A stretch of 11,052 nt of DNA from contig JAWOBX010000057.1 of the NCBI GenBank assembly GCA_046484125.1, positions 1 to 11,052 on the forward strand. Direction: 5' to 3'. A model generated the notes under the pieces. The model saw only the letters and a program-made list of their open reading frames with translations, made no database searches and was not told the origin of the DNA. The stretch's first letter is position 1. Each line of letters begins with the position of its first letter. The stretch is from JBGLNL01 sp046484125 (GTDB taxonomy: Bacteria > Chloroflexota > Dehalococcoidia > SZUA-161 > SpSt-899). This document shows positions 1 to 6,193 of this stretch, piece by piece. Both the position numbers and the translations under genes were made by a program.

Positions 1-6
1 GCGCGA

Positions 7-372
7 TCAGGGCACATAGGTAGCCCAGGCATTCGGTGATTCGTAGACCTGGATGCTGTGAATAGATGCCTCGCCCTCTAATCCGGGACTGAACTCCCGA
101 TAAATCGTTGCGGCGATGTTCTCCGATGACGGATTGACCTTATCAAAGGGTTGCATCTCGTTCAGGGACGAGTGGTCAAACCGTTCCAGAATGACATCCA
201 GGAGCTTCTTAAGCCCGGAGAAATCGTAAGCCATCCCCGCTTCATCAAGCTCCTCGGCTTCGAGAGTGACGATTACCTCGAATCTATGCCCGTGCAATCG
301 CTCACATTTACCCCGGTAATTGCGTAAAAAATGAGCCGCATCAAAGTGCCTGCGAACTGATACCTGATACAT
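7..372 (-). CDS. queD: 6-pyruvoyl-tetrahydropterin synthase family protein (QueD-like / PTPS-III)
   Basis: This 121-residue protein has the full length of bacterial PTPS/QueD enzymes, which act on 7,8-dihydroneopterin triphosphate. The zinc ligands are visible as His14 (AAHFL) and His27/His29 (LHGH), the catalytic Cys is Cys23, the Asp66-His67 pair is in RFDHSSLN, and the substrate-binding Glu is Glu111 (VYESP). The active-site segment reads CERLHGH, so Glu24 directly follows the catalytic Cys. In the family, a Glu that replaces or accompanies this Cys marks PTPS-III proteins, which make 6-hydroxymethyl-dihydropterin and can replace the folate enzyme FolB. The gene overlaps the end of folK by 32 bp, and AAGGAAG lies 7 bases before its ATG. 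The context (folK, no folB visible) favours a folate role; a QueD role in queuosine synthesis remains possible. Family assignment is secure, the exact reaction is inferred. Confidence 0.93.
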   Translation of the reverse strand: MYQVSVRRHFDAAHFLRNYRGKCERLHGHRFEVIVTLEAEELDEAGMAYDFSGLKKLLDVILERFDHSSLNEMQPFDKVNPSSENIAATIYREFSPGLEGEASIHSIQVYESPNAWATYVP

Positions 373-850
373 GACCCCACTTCCTTACCTGTTCTGGCGA
401 GTTGAGTTCCCGCAGCAAATCCCTTACTTTCCTGTTAAGACGGACATGAACTAATGAAGGCGCGATTTCAGCCAGTGGAACCAGTACAAAAGCCCGTTCG
501 GCCAGTCGTGGATGCGGAACAACGAGCTCATCTCCATCAATCACCCGGTCCTCAAAGAAAAGGATATCGATATCTATCGGCCTCGGGCCGTTGGGAAACC
601 CGGGCTTTCGCCCCATTCCTGACTCGATCGATTTGGCGAAATCCAGCAACTCGAAGGGATTCAACACCGTATCCGCTCGACAGACCATATTCAGGAACCA
701 CGGCTGGTCCGCGTATCCAGCCGGTTCAGTTTCATATATGGATGATAAATCCGTTATTTTCATTCTCTGTGAAAGAGCCTCGAGCGCGTCCTCCAGGTTT
801 AACTCTCTCTCGCCCATATTTGAACCCAGTCCCAGATAAACCCTGTTCAT
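341..850 (-). CDS. folK: 2-amino-4-hydroxy-6-hydroxymethyldihydropteridine pyrophosphokinase (HPPK)
   Basis: FolK transfers pyrophosphate from ATP to 6-hydroxymethyl-7,8-dihydropterin, the step before dihydropteroate synthase in cytosolic folate synthesis. The 169-residue protein carries the HPPK signatures in order: GLGSNMG (residues 7-13), the YETEPAGYADQPWFLN pterin/ATP loop (39-54), GPRPIDIDIL (88-97) with the Mg-binding Asp93 and Asp95, and VPHPRLAERAFVLVPLAEIAP (from 111). Length is normal for a stand-alone HPPK. The ATG at 850 matches the conserved MNRVYLGLGSN start. No Shine-Dalgarno sequence precedes it, and a plausible -10 box ends only 9 bases upstream, so the message may be leaderless. 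It is the first gene of a two-gene unit; the PTPS gene begins inside its 3' end, implying translational coupling. No folB or folP is in the window. Confidence 0.97.
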   Translation of the reverse strand: MNRVYLGLGSNMGERELNLEDALEALSQRMKITDLSSIYETEPAGYADQPWFLNMVCRADTVLNPFELLDFAKSIESGMGRKPGFPNGPRPIDIDILFFEDRVIDGDELVVPHPRLAERAFVLVPLAEIAPSLVHVRLNRKVRDLLRELNSPEQVRKWGHVSGISSQAL

Positions 851-851
851 T

Positions 852-889
852 TAAAATCAATTGTAACACTCCGTTTTATAAACTGCCAT
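852..889 (-). promoter_or_regulatory. candidate folK promoter
   Basis: Reading the minus strand, ATGGCA (884-889) and TACAAT (860-865, 5/6 to the -10 consensus) are separated by 18 bases. A start of transcription about seven bases after the -10 falls at 852-853, two or three bases before the folK ATG. The -35 is only 4/6 to consensus, so this call is tentative. Confidence 0.45.
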
Positions 890-974
890 AAGGCGAAACC
901 ACTCCAAAGCAGATATTCAGAGGATATCAATATGCATCACTCCTGTTTGATGTTGTACAGGGCGGTGATTACTG

Positions 975-1004
975 TTGTTAAACGGTGTGTATATTCACTA
1001 TAAT
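975..1004 (+). promoter_or_regulatory. ffh promoter
   Basis: TTGTTA (975-980) and a perfect TATAAT (999-1004) are spaced by 18 bases, 33 bases before the ffh ATG. Initiation would fall near 1011 and leave a leader of about 25 bases. The promoter diverges from the folK promoter within the 186-base intergenic region. Confidence 0.65.
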
Positions 1005-1036
1005 GGAATCAGCACCATCTCTGGTTTGGTAAGGTC

Positions 1037-2368
1037 ATGTTCGAATCGTTATCGGATAAACTCAATGCGGTTTTCAGCCGGATAAGCGGCAAGGGCAAGC
1101 TCTCTGAGAAAGACGTCGATGAGGCCCTGAGAGAAGTCCGTGTAGCCCTTCTGGAGGCTGATGTCAATTTCAAAGTCGCCAAAGCCTTCATCTCAAGGGT
1201 GAGGGAAAGGGCGGTAGGAAACGAGGTCCTTGAGAGCCTGACCCCCGGCCAGCAGGTTATCAAGATAGTCAACGAAGAACTCATCGAGATGCTGGGCAGC
1301 GACCAGAAGAAGCTGGCCAGGGCCGATTCACCTCCCACAATCATCATGCTGGTAGGGCTCCAGGGCTCCGGCAAGACCACAACCTCATCCAAGCTGGCAT
1401 TGCACCTTCGGCGTGGGGGCCAGAAGCCAATGATGGTTGCCTGCGATCCATATCGACCCGCCGCTGTTACCCAACTGGTTACGCTTGGCAAACAACTCGA
1501 TATTCCCGTCTACAGCGATGAGAAAAACAAAAACGTCGTCGATATCTGCAAAAAGGCTATGAAGCGCGCCAGAGAGATAGACGCAACCTCGGTTATCCTG
1601 GATACAGCCGGGAGACTGCACGTCGACCAGGGCCTGATGGATGAGCTGGAGAATGTGAGGAAATCCATAAAACCGACTGAAGTGCTCCTCATAGCGGATG
1701 CCATGACGGGCCAGGAGGCCGTGAGGATCGCGGAGGAATTCAATTCCAGGGTAGGGCTCACCGGAGCCATCCTCACCAAGATGGATGGTGACGCCCGTGG
1801 TGGTGCCGCGCTTTCATTGACTCAAGTCACCGGAGTGCCCATCAAGTTCGTGGGAATCGGCGAGAAATCCGACGCGCTCGAGCCGTTCTACCCGGATCGG
1901 ATGGCATCAAGAATACTGGGTATGGGCGATATGCTGACCCTGATCGAAAAGGCACAGTCGCAGATCGACGAAAAGAAGGCGCTCGAGCTTCAAAAGAAGG
2001 TTCGCAAAGCCCAGTTCAACCTGGAGGACTTTCTGGATCAACTCCAGCAGATCAAGAATATGGGCTCTCTCTCTCAAGTAATAGATATGATCCCCGGCAT
2101 GTCAAAATTTTCCAGGCAACTGCCCTCAAACGCCGCTTTAGACGACGGCCAGCTTAAGAAAGTCGAGGCCCTGGTCCTCTCCATGACCCCGGCGGAACGT
2201 CAGAACCCGGAGATCATCGATGGAAGCCGCAGGAAACGAATAGCCAGGGGCAGCGGTACAACCCCACAGGATGTAAACCAGTTGCTGAACCAGTTCCGCC
2301 AGATGCAGAAAGTGATGAAACAAATGAGTTCGGGCAAGATGCGCGGACTGAAGATACCCGGTTTCTAG
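1037..2368 (+). CDS. ffh: signal recognition particle protein Ffh (SRP54 GTPase)
   Basis: Ffh binds 4.5S/SRP RNA and signal sequences and, with the receptor FtsY, targets ribosomes to the membrane. The 443-residue protein has normal length and domain order: an N-domain helical bundle (1-95), the GTPase G domain with P-loop GLQGSGKT (107-114), DPYRPAA (137-143), DTAGR (189-193) and TKMDG (247-251), and a methionine-rich M domain (about 295-443). The M domain includes the RNA-binding segment around DGSRRKRIARGSG (395-407) and the Met-rich helix QMQKVMKQM. The ATG at 1037 gives the canonical MFESLSDKLN start. The only purine-rich stretch, AAGG at 1031-1034, is very close to the ATG, so the ribosome binding site is weak. 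It appears monocistronic, unlike genomes where rpsP or trmD follow. Confidence 0.99.
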   Translation: MFESLSDKLNAVFSRISGKGKLSEKDVDEALREVRVALLEADVNFKVAKAFISRVRERAVGNEVLESLTPGQQVIKIVNEELIEMLGSDQKKLARADSPPTIIMLVGLQGSGKTTTSSKLALHLRRGGQKPMMVACDPYRPAAVTQLVTLGKQLDIPVYSDEKNKNVVDICKKAMKRAREIDATSVILDTAGRLHVDQGLMDELENVRKSIKPTEVLLIADAMTGQEAVRIAEEFNSRVGLTGAILTKMDGDARGGAALSLTQVTGVPIKFVGIGEKSDALEPFYPDRMASRILGMGDMLTLIEKAQSQIDEKKALELQKKVRKAQFNLEDFLDQLQQIKNMGSLSQVIDMIPGMSKFSRQLPSNAALDDGQLKKVEALVLSMTPAERQNPEIIDGSRRKRIARGSGTTPQDVNQLLNQFRQMQKVMKQMSSGKMRGLKIPGF

Positions 2369-2402
2369 TTTACTTTCCCTGACGCTTCTATACAGGCGTT
2401 GG

Positions 2403-2428
2403 AGCAATGCTACTTTCCCCTCATTGCT
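2403..2428 (+). terminator. candidate weak terminator after ffh
   Basis: AGCAATG (2403-2409) and CATTGCT (2422-2428) form a 7-bp stem around a 12-base loop, followed by TTACTT. It lies 34 bases after the ffh stop. The loop is large and the T tract interrupted, so the call is weak. Confidence 0.35.
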
Positions 2429-2483
2429 TTACTTAAAAAGCTGATACCCCGCCGCTTGCGGTAGGCTGTTCATAAAAAAACTT

Positions 2484-2530
2484 GTTCCCCTGTGGTTCAC
2501 TCGCTTGCCACGAGTGAACCACAGGGGAAC
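2484..2530. repeat. perfect inverted repeat, 20-bp arms (hairpin)
   Basis: GTTCCCCTGTGGTTCACTCG (2484-2503) is repeated as its exact reverse complement at 2511-2530, with a 7-base loop. Seven A's at 2473-2479 flank the left side, so on the minus strand the stem is followed by AAG and seven T's, like an intrinsic terminator. On the plus strand no T tract follows. It sits between ffh and marR, both on the plus strand, so the terminator-like side faces away from the known transcripts. It could be a strong 3'-end or processing hairpin for ffh, or a remnant of a small repeat element. Confidence 0.8.
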
Positions 2531-2603
2531 TCATCCAGGGATGGAGGGCGGGTAATTAAATGAATCACTATATACAGCCAATTTTTCAGTTATTCACTAA
2601 TGG

Positions 2604-2632
2604 TTGACACGGCAACTAATTGTCTTTATACT
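2604..2632 (+). promoter_or_regulatory. near-consensus sigma-70-type promoter of marR
   Basis: TTGACA (2604-2609, 6/6) and TATACT (2627-2632, 5/6) are separated by the ideal 17 bases. Transcription should begin near A2640, directly before an in-frame GTG at 2641. An imperfect GTTG-N6-CAAC dyad (2603-2616) overlaps the -35 box and could be an autoregulatory site, though its arms are only 4 bp. Confidence 0.8.
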
Positions 2633-2640
2633 CGTTGTCA

Positions 2641-3096
2641 GTGGAAACAAAAAACCGATCGACAACTGAGCGGGCTCTCTTCATCACCAAAAACCTTCTC
2701 AGGATAAGCAGCGGACTGCACCGCAATGGCGACCGTATTGCCGGTGAGTACGGCTTAAACCAGCAGCAGTTCGTCGTGTTGAGCGAGATAGTCGATCGCG
2801 GCCCTATAAATCAAAAGCAGCTCGTCGGAGAGCTGGTGATCGAGAAATCCAATCTGTCAAAGATAGTCAAAAAGCTGCGTACGCAGCGGCTGATAAGAAT
2901 TTCCTCTTCGCCAGAAGATGGCCGGACAACCTTTCTGGTCGCCACCCGCAAGGGGAAGACGGTCTGGCATGAATGTATGGAGCAGTTCAGCAACTGGCAG
3001 GTCCAGTGGATAGCTCCTCTGACAGAGGATGAAGTCGACGAAACGATCGAAGTACTGGAGCGGCTGAAAGCGCTGCCACTGGAGACGAAGAACTAA
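2641..3096 (+). CDS. MarR family winged-helix transcriptional regulator
   Basis: MarR proteins are dimeric repressors or activators that bind palindromic operators and often release DNA on binding small phenolic or oxidant ligands. From the GTG at 2641 the product has 151 residues, typical for the family. It shows an N-terminal dimerisation helix, then the winged HTH (LNQQQFVVLSEIV through the recognition helix KSNLSKIVKKL) and the wing SPEDGRTTFLVATRKG with the conserved Asp-x-Arg. A C-terminal helix (LTEDEVDETIEVLERLKAL) completes the dimer interface. Longer reading from TTG at 2620 is possible, but those codons lie inside the promoter and no Shine-Dalgarno sequence is present, so I prefer the GTG and a leaderless message. 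The FAD oxidoreductase 144 bases downstream is the obvious candidate target. No Cys-based sensing motif is evident. Confidence 0.92.
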   Translation: METKNRSTTERALFITKNLLRISSGLHRNGDRIAGEYGLNQQQFVVLSEIVDRGPINQKQLVGELVIEKSNLSKIVKKLRTQRLIRISSSPEDGRTTFLVATRKGKTVWHECMEQFSNWQVQWIAPLTEDEVDETIEVLERLKALPLETKN

Positions 3097-3161
3097 GAAG
3101 TGAGCAAGGTAGAGCTGAAATTTTTGAAATGATTTTTACACCGGGTCGGGCTTGTGATGTC

Positions 3162-3178
3162 ATTCTGAGAACCAGAAT
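3162..3178. promoter_or_regulatory. inverted repeat, candidate MarR operator 1
   Basis: ATTCTG (3162-3167) and CAGAAT (3173-3178) are a perfect 6-bp inverted repeat with a 5-base spacer, 17 bp in all. The size and the position between marR and the oxidoreductase fit a MarR dimer site. It could equally be a short hairpin in the leader. Confidence 0.4.
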
Positions 3179-3186
3179 AACACTAC

Positions 3187-3203
3187 GTCACTTCACTTGT
3201 GAC
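3187..3203. promoter_or_regulatory. inverted repeat, candidate operator 2
   Basis: GTCAC (3187-3191) and GTGAC (3199-3203) form a 5-bp inverted repeat with a 7-base spacer, again spanning 17 bp, 37 bases before the oxidoreductase ATG. CTTGTGA also occurs twice, at 3151-3157 and 3196-3202. The pattern is suggestive of regulator binding but unproven. Confidence 0.35.
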
Positions 3204-3240
3204 ATTTCACTAACACAAAAAATCGAATGGAGGAAAAGAG

Positions 3241-4617
3241 ATGCCTGATAAGTATGATCTGGTAGTGATCGGGTCCGGGGTAGGCGGGCTCAGTGCCGCC
3301 GCACTCGCGGTCAAGAACGGTTACAAAACGCTGGTGCTGGAGAGTCTGGGCCAGGTAGGGGGACGGTATTCCACATTTGAGGTCGAAGGCTGCAAGTGTC
3401 TGACCGGCGCATGCGTGATCCATTACTCTGGCTGGGTTCCGAAAGTGTTCAAGGAAGTTGGCGTCCCCCTTGAGCTTCGCGACGCCCAGGATGTTTACTA
3501 CAACATCATGGGGAATGAATTTCCTGTCCCGCTTGAGAACAGGGTGTCGGCCCTTTTCGATATCTGCAACCGAGTTGGAAGTGCTTCCGGCAAGGCAAGG
3601 AACATCGGCGCCGGCATGGTCAAGGAGGTAAGCTCGAAAAAGCTTTCCGGATTCTTCGGGAAAGCGGTCATGAATCCCAAAGACGCCGGAGGCCTGACGG
3701 TTCGGGAATGGCTGATGCAATACACGGATGATCCGGTGGCACACGCTCTCTTTGACTCACTTTCCGTCGGCTGGGTAGTAGCTCATTCCTATGAGATACC
3801 AGCCTCCGAATATTTCGCCTTCATGGCCACCATGAAGGGCATGAACGATATCGGCCTCTCACCCCAGGGTAACAGGCACAATATGGAGCAGCTCGCCATG
3901 TTTGTCAAGAACAATGGTGATATCTGGCTGGGCAGCCCGGCTACCAGAATCAACGTCAGGGATAAGAAGGCCACCACCGTCGTCTGTAAAAAGGAGGGCG
4001 GAGAGGAAGTCGAGATCGAGTGCAAAGCGGTTATCAGCAACTGCGGACCCACACTTACAGCCGAACTGGCGGACTGCGCAGACTATACCGAGGATTACCT
4101 GCGGGATATGAGGGTCAAACTCCGAGCCATACCAACTGTTATGATGCATGTCGCCAGTGATAAGCCTCTGGCAATGCCGGGCGGTGAACACGGCATGGAA
4201 CTGGTGGCCGGAATGCGTCGTATTATTGCCGCGGTTCCACTCACTAATACCTGTCCGGAGCTGGCACCAAAGGGCACACTGCTGTATCACTTCGTAGGAA
4301 TGCCCAAGTCCACCCTGGTGGCCATGGACCCCGAAGAGGAAGTCAGGCAGTGCATGGCGGACCTGCGAGAGCTCTATCCCGATTTCGACAACGTGGCAAA
4401 GGTGATCAGCATAGAGCCACGTAACGTCGACGACAATTTGAACTATGGCCGGAGCTGGCAGGCCGCCCCGTATCAGATGCCCAGAGAAACGCCAATCAGG
4501 AACCTGTGGTGCGTCGGAGACGGCAACCAGTCGAGGGGTTACGTGGGCACCTCCGGTTGCGCCGAAGGCGCCTGGAAAGCGGTGGACGCTCTCAAGAAAG
4601 CCGTCAAACCCTCCTAG
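3241..4617 (+). CDS. FAD-dependent oxidoreductase, phytoene desaturase (CrtI)-like family
   Basis: This is a 458-residue soluble flavoprotein of the NAD(P)/FAD oxidoreductase class related to phytoene dehydrogenases and amine oxidases. The N-terminal Rossmann dinucleotide motif is VVIGSGVGGLSAAALA with LVLES at the end of the second strand (residues 8-35), followed by GGRYSTF (40-46), the usual second FAD contact. The C-terminal FAD motif is RNLWCVGDGNQSRGYVGTSG with the following helix. Cys51, Cys53 and Cys58 cluster near the N terminus (CKCLTGAC), which I have not linked to a function. No signal peptide or membrane helix is seen. A strong GGAGG (3229-3233) lies 7 bases before the ATG. No carotenoid genes are nearby, so the substrate is unknown; the upstream MarR gene suggests induction by a small molecule. 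Family is confident, reaction is not. Confidence 0.9.
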   Translation: MPDKYDLVVIGSGVGGLSAAALAVKNGYKTLVLESLGQVGGRYSTFEVEGCKCLTGACVIHYSGWVPKVFKEVGVPLELRDAQDVYYNIMGNEFPVPLENRVSALFDICNRVGSASGKARNIGAGMVKEVSSKKLSGFFGKAVMNPKDAGGLTVREWLMQYTDDPVAHALFDSLSVGWVVAHSYEIPASEYFAFMATMKGMNDIGLSPQGNRHNMEQLAMFVKNNGDIWLGSPATRINVRDKKATTVVCKKEGGEEVEIECKAVISNCGPTLTAELADCADYTEDYLRDMRVKLRAIPTVMMHVASDKPLAMPGGEHGMELVAGMRRIIAAVPLTNTCPELAPKGTLLYHFVGMPKSTLVAMDPEEEVRQCMADLRELYPDFDNVAKVISIEPRNVDDNLNYGRSWQAAPYQMPRETPIRNLWCVGDGNQSRGYVGTSGCAEGAWKAVDALKKAVKPS

Positions 4618-4665
4618 TGTCAATCATAAATCGACGAAGTTCGCTATTCCCCTCCCCGATTAAAC

Positions 4666-4710
4666 GATTTCTTTAGAGGCTGGGGGTACGCCCCAGCCTC
4701 TAAAGAAATC
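4666..4710. terminator. perfect 20-bp-arm hairpin between convergent genes, candidate bidirectional terminator
   Basis: GATTTCTTTAGAGGCTGGGG (4666-4685) and its exact reverse complement (4691-4710) enclose a 5-base loop. It begins 48 bases after the oxidoreductase stop and separates this gene from the convergent sulfotransferase unit. The A/T-rich stem base and the TCTCTCTTAATT that follows give only a modest T tract, so it may stop transcription in both directions or act as an RNA-stabilising 3' hairpin. Confidence 0.65.
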
Positions 4711-4745
4711 TCTCTTAATTCCCCCAGGATTGGGGACAGGGATGT

Positions 4746-4760
4746 TGGGGGACACCCCCA
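4746..4760. repeat. small GC hairpin TGGGGG-ACA-CCCCCA
   Basis: TGGGGG (4746-4751) and CCCCCA (4755-4760) form a perfect 6-bp stem with a 3-base loop. It directly precedes the dispersed repeat copy at 4768 and lies in the non-coding gap 4618-4974. No gene is visible in this gap. Confidence 0.5.
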
Positions 4761-4767
4761 GATTCCC

Positions 4768-4814
4768 GTAGTCACCACTTGCCTCAAGAAGTTCCTTAAG
4801 TGAATGGAAACTAT
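4768..4814. repeat. dispersed intergenic repeat, copy A
   Basis: This 47-base stretch aligns without gaps to 10368-10414 with 34 of 47 identities, including the exact block ACCACTTGCC. Both copies also have TTAATTCCCC upstream (4715-4724 and 10304-10313), suggesting a longer diverged module of about 100 bases. Function unknown. Confidence 0.5.
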
Positions 4815-4884
4815 GCAGTTCGATAGGGGGATGGGGAAACGGAGGCTTGAGATGGTGCTATAGCGCCCCGAAATCTACCTCTGT

Positions 4885-4912
4885 TTTTCGGTATAGACGG
4901 ACCGTCCGAAAA
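4885..4912. repeat. nested inverted repeats downstream of the sulfotransferase gene
   Basis: TTTTCGG (4885-4891) and CCGAAAA (4906-4912) form a 7-bp inverted repeat; inside it GACGG-A-CCGTC (4896-4906) is an 11-bp palindrome. The two share bases and so are alternative structures. There is no T tract on either strand, so terminator function is doubtful. Confidence 0.4.
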
Positions 4913-4974
4913 GCAGTCGGCGTGGTGGTAAATCTGGCAGCGATTTTTTTATTCGATGATGGTTAAACGTGGGT

Positions 4975-5541
4975 TTAGCTCGAAGCGCGGTTCCTGTATA
5001 ACCTGGAATCCACAGCCTCGATCGCGCTCTCAATATCCATCTGGATATCAAAGAAACCGGTAACATTTTCGATGGCTATTCGAGGGTTGCCGATAACTTC
5101 TCCGTAATTGACAGTAATATACTCCATGTCATTGCGGTTCTCCATCAGCTCAAATGAGAACCGGTTGAGCTTTTCGAATAGTACGGCGTCTTTTTCCCGG
5201 TCAATCCCGGCCCCCATTTTCTCCATGGAATTGAGGACTTCATCCATGTTTCGGGTCATGTAGATGATCTTGTATTTTCCGTCGGGCAGGAACTTCAGTC
5301 CGTACGCGGTCACTTTGAGCACCTTCCCTCTGTATGAATCCAGATCGATGGTCCCATCCATCAACCGGTTGATGATCTTTCCGCCGGCAAGTTCGTAATA
5401 ACCTCTGGGATTGTGCTCATCGGGCGGTCTTGATTCGTCAAAGGCCACCGGCATGCCGCCCGCGATCAGCATCTGCATCATCACAGACGTGCCGGAACGC
5501 TCCAGACCGGAGACTATGTAATTAGTATAGGGATTCACCAT
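4975..5541 (-). CDS. sulfotransferase-like P-loop protein
   Basis: The 188-residue protein resembles the small sulfotransferase family that transfers sulfate from PAPS. Residues 11-25 (SGLERSGTSVMMQML) match the 5'-phosphosulfate-binding P-loop with the R-S-G-T core, and YMTRNMDEVLNSM (95-106) resembles the 3'-phosphate-binding segment with Arg97 and Ser105. The C terminus SRLYRNR is typical of this short subgroup as I recall it. It is shorter than the usual 250-300 residues but looks complete, with ATG at 5541 and an AGGA 7 bases upstream. It is the second gene of a unit, 18 bases after the RHH-like gene. No PAPS-forming enzymes or sulfatases are in the window, so the acceptor is unknown. 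A role as another P-loop enzyme cannot be excluded. Confidence 0.78.
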   Translation of the reverse strand: MVNPYTNYIVSGLERSGTSVMMQMLIAGGMPVAFDESRPPDEHNPRGYYELAGGKIINRLMDGTIDLDSYRGKVLKVTAYGLKFLPDGKYKIIYMTRNMDEVLNSMEKMGAGIDREKDAVLFEKLNRFSFELMENRNDMEYITVNYGEVIGNPRIAIENVTGFFDIQMDIESAIEAVDSRLYRNRASS

Positions 5542-5559
5542 TGAGGATTCCTGTTGTGG

Positions 5560-5775
5560 CTAGTCCAGATATCCCAGCGCTCGAAGCCGCTTTTTCACTT
5601 CCTCCTCATCCTCAGGACTGAAAGGGGTTTCCTCCTCCTCATCGTCATCCTTGAGCACTTCTTCCAGGACGAAGGTTACGTATTCCTCGACCGAATTAAA
5701 CTCGGTCTCACGTACCCTCTGTTCTATGGCATCGTATATCTCGGCTGGTATGGGAACATTCTTTTTATCACTCAC
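5560..5775 (-). CDS. small ribbon-helix-helix-like protein with acidic linker
   Basis: This 71-residue protein begins with a short strand and two helices that resemble a ribbon-helix-helix fold (KNVPIPAEIYDAIEQRV then NSVEEYVTFVLEEVL, residues 5-41). A strongly acidic linker (DDDEEEE) follows, then a charged helix ending in VKKRLRALGYLD. Tails ending in RLRALGYL are, as I recall, common at the C terminus of bacterial and archaeal sulfatase/phosphodiesterase-type proteins, which fits the sulfotransferase gene immediately downstream. The start is GTG (5773-5775), with GGGAG 12 bases upstream. A DNA-binding or partner-docking role is inferred from the fold only. It lies just beyond the tRNA remnant, so it was probably the original neighbour of tRNA-Thr before the AbiE insertion. 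Confidence 0.75.
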   Translation of the reverse strand: MSDKKNVPIPAEIYDAIEQRVRETEFNSVEEYVTFVLEEVLKDDDEEEETPFSPEDEEEVKKRLRALGYLD

Positions 5776-5864
5776 AGGCTATATACTCTCCCTTCTTTAA
5801 AGACTCCGGTGCTCCTGATAAAAAATCAATACAGGGATTTCGGTTTGCATTTTGGTTACATTTA

Positions 5865-5910
5865 ATGAAGCCAGCGCCCGGACTCGCACCGGGGACCGAC
5901 GGTTTACGAA
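5865..5910 (-). pseudogene. 3'-half remnant of tRNA-Thr (att repeat)
   Basis: These 46 bases match 8072-8117 of the intact tRNA-Thr locus at 44 positions. The match starts at the base just beyond the CCA and stops exactly at the 5' edge of the anticodon loop. The two differences are A5868 (spoils the encoded CCA to TCA) and C5887 (changes TTC to TGC in the T loop). No 5' half is present, so it cannot fold into a tRNA. It is best read as the displaced original 3' end left by site-specific integration. Confidence 0.88.
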
Positions 5911-6193
5911 TTTCAGCAGTTTTGTCGCTCCAATTTGCGCAAATCTTTCTATCACTCAATTGTACAGAAGGTTTGTTCGTGTTGTCCAGCCAGGATTTTC
6001 TATTTGGTCCCCAATTTGGCCCCGATTTCTAACTAGATTAAGTCTGGTGAAGTTTCCTTACTCTGATCAATTTTGGTATACGTGACACTTAAACAAGCAA
6101 ATAGGATATATATTTGAGTTATTCCGCCGGCCAATACATCCTGACTAAGGGTATCAACACTCTACCTTCATTATCAAGTTTGTCATATCTCCT

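Noticed and set aside
454..891. 145-codon plus-strand frame
   Set aside because: It is the antisense shadow of folK with no family motif and a low-quality, Pro/Arg-rich composition.
912..928. GATAT-N7-ATATC dyad between folK and ffh
   Set aside because: Arms are only 5 bp, AT-rich, and not positioned on either predicted promoter.
3859..4623. 254-codon minus-strand frame
   Set aside because: It lies opposite the FAD oxidoreductase, whose FAD motifs and GGAGG site are convincing; the antisense product is His-rich without a recognisable fold.
4721..4845. G-quadruplex suggested by runs of G
   Set aside because: Only three runs of three or more G's are close together (4732-4751); the next are about 80 bases away, so a canonical quadruplex is not supported.
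5554..5865. 103-codon plus-strand frame
   Set aside because: It is antisense to the RHH-like gene, whose composition (acidic, RHH-like, operon spacing) is far more gene-like, and it runs into the tRNA remnant.
5852..6085. 77-codon plus-strand frame and a 63-codon minus-strand frame over the tRNA remnant
   Set aside because: Both read through tRNA-derived sequence and island-end DNA; neither resembles an integrase or excisionase.
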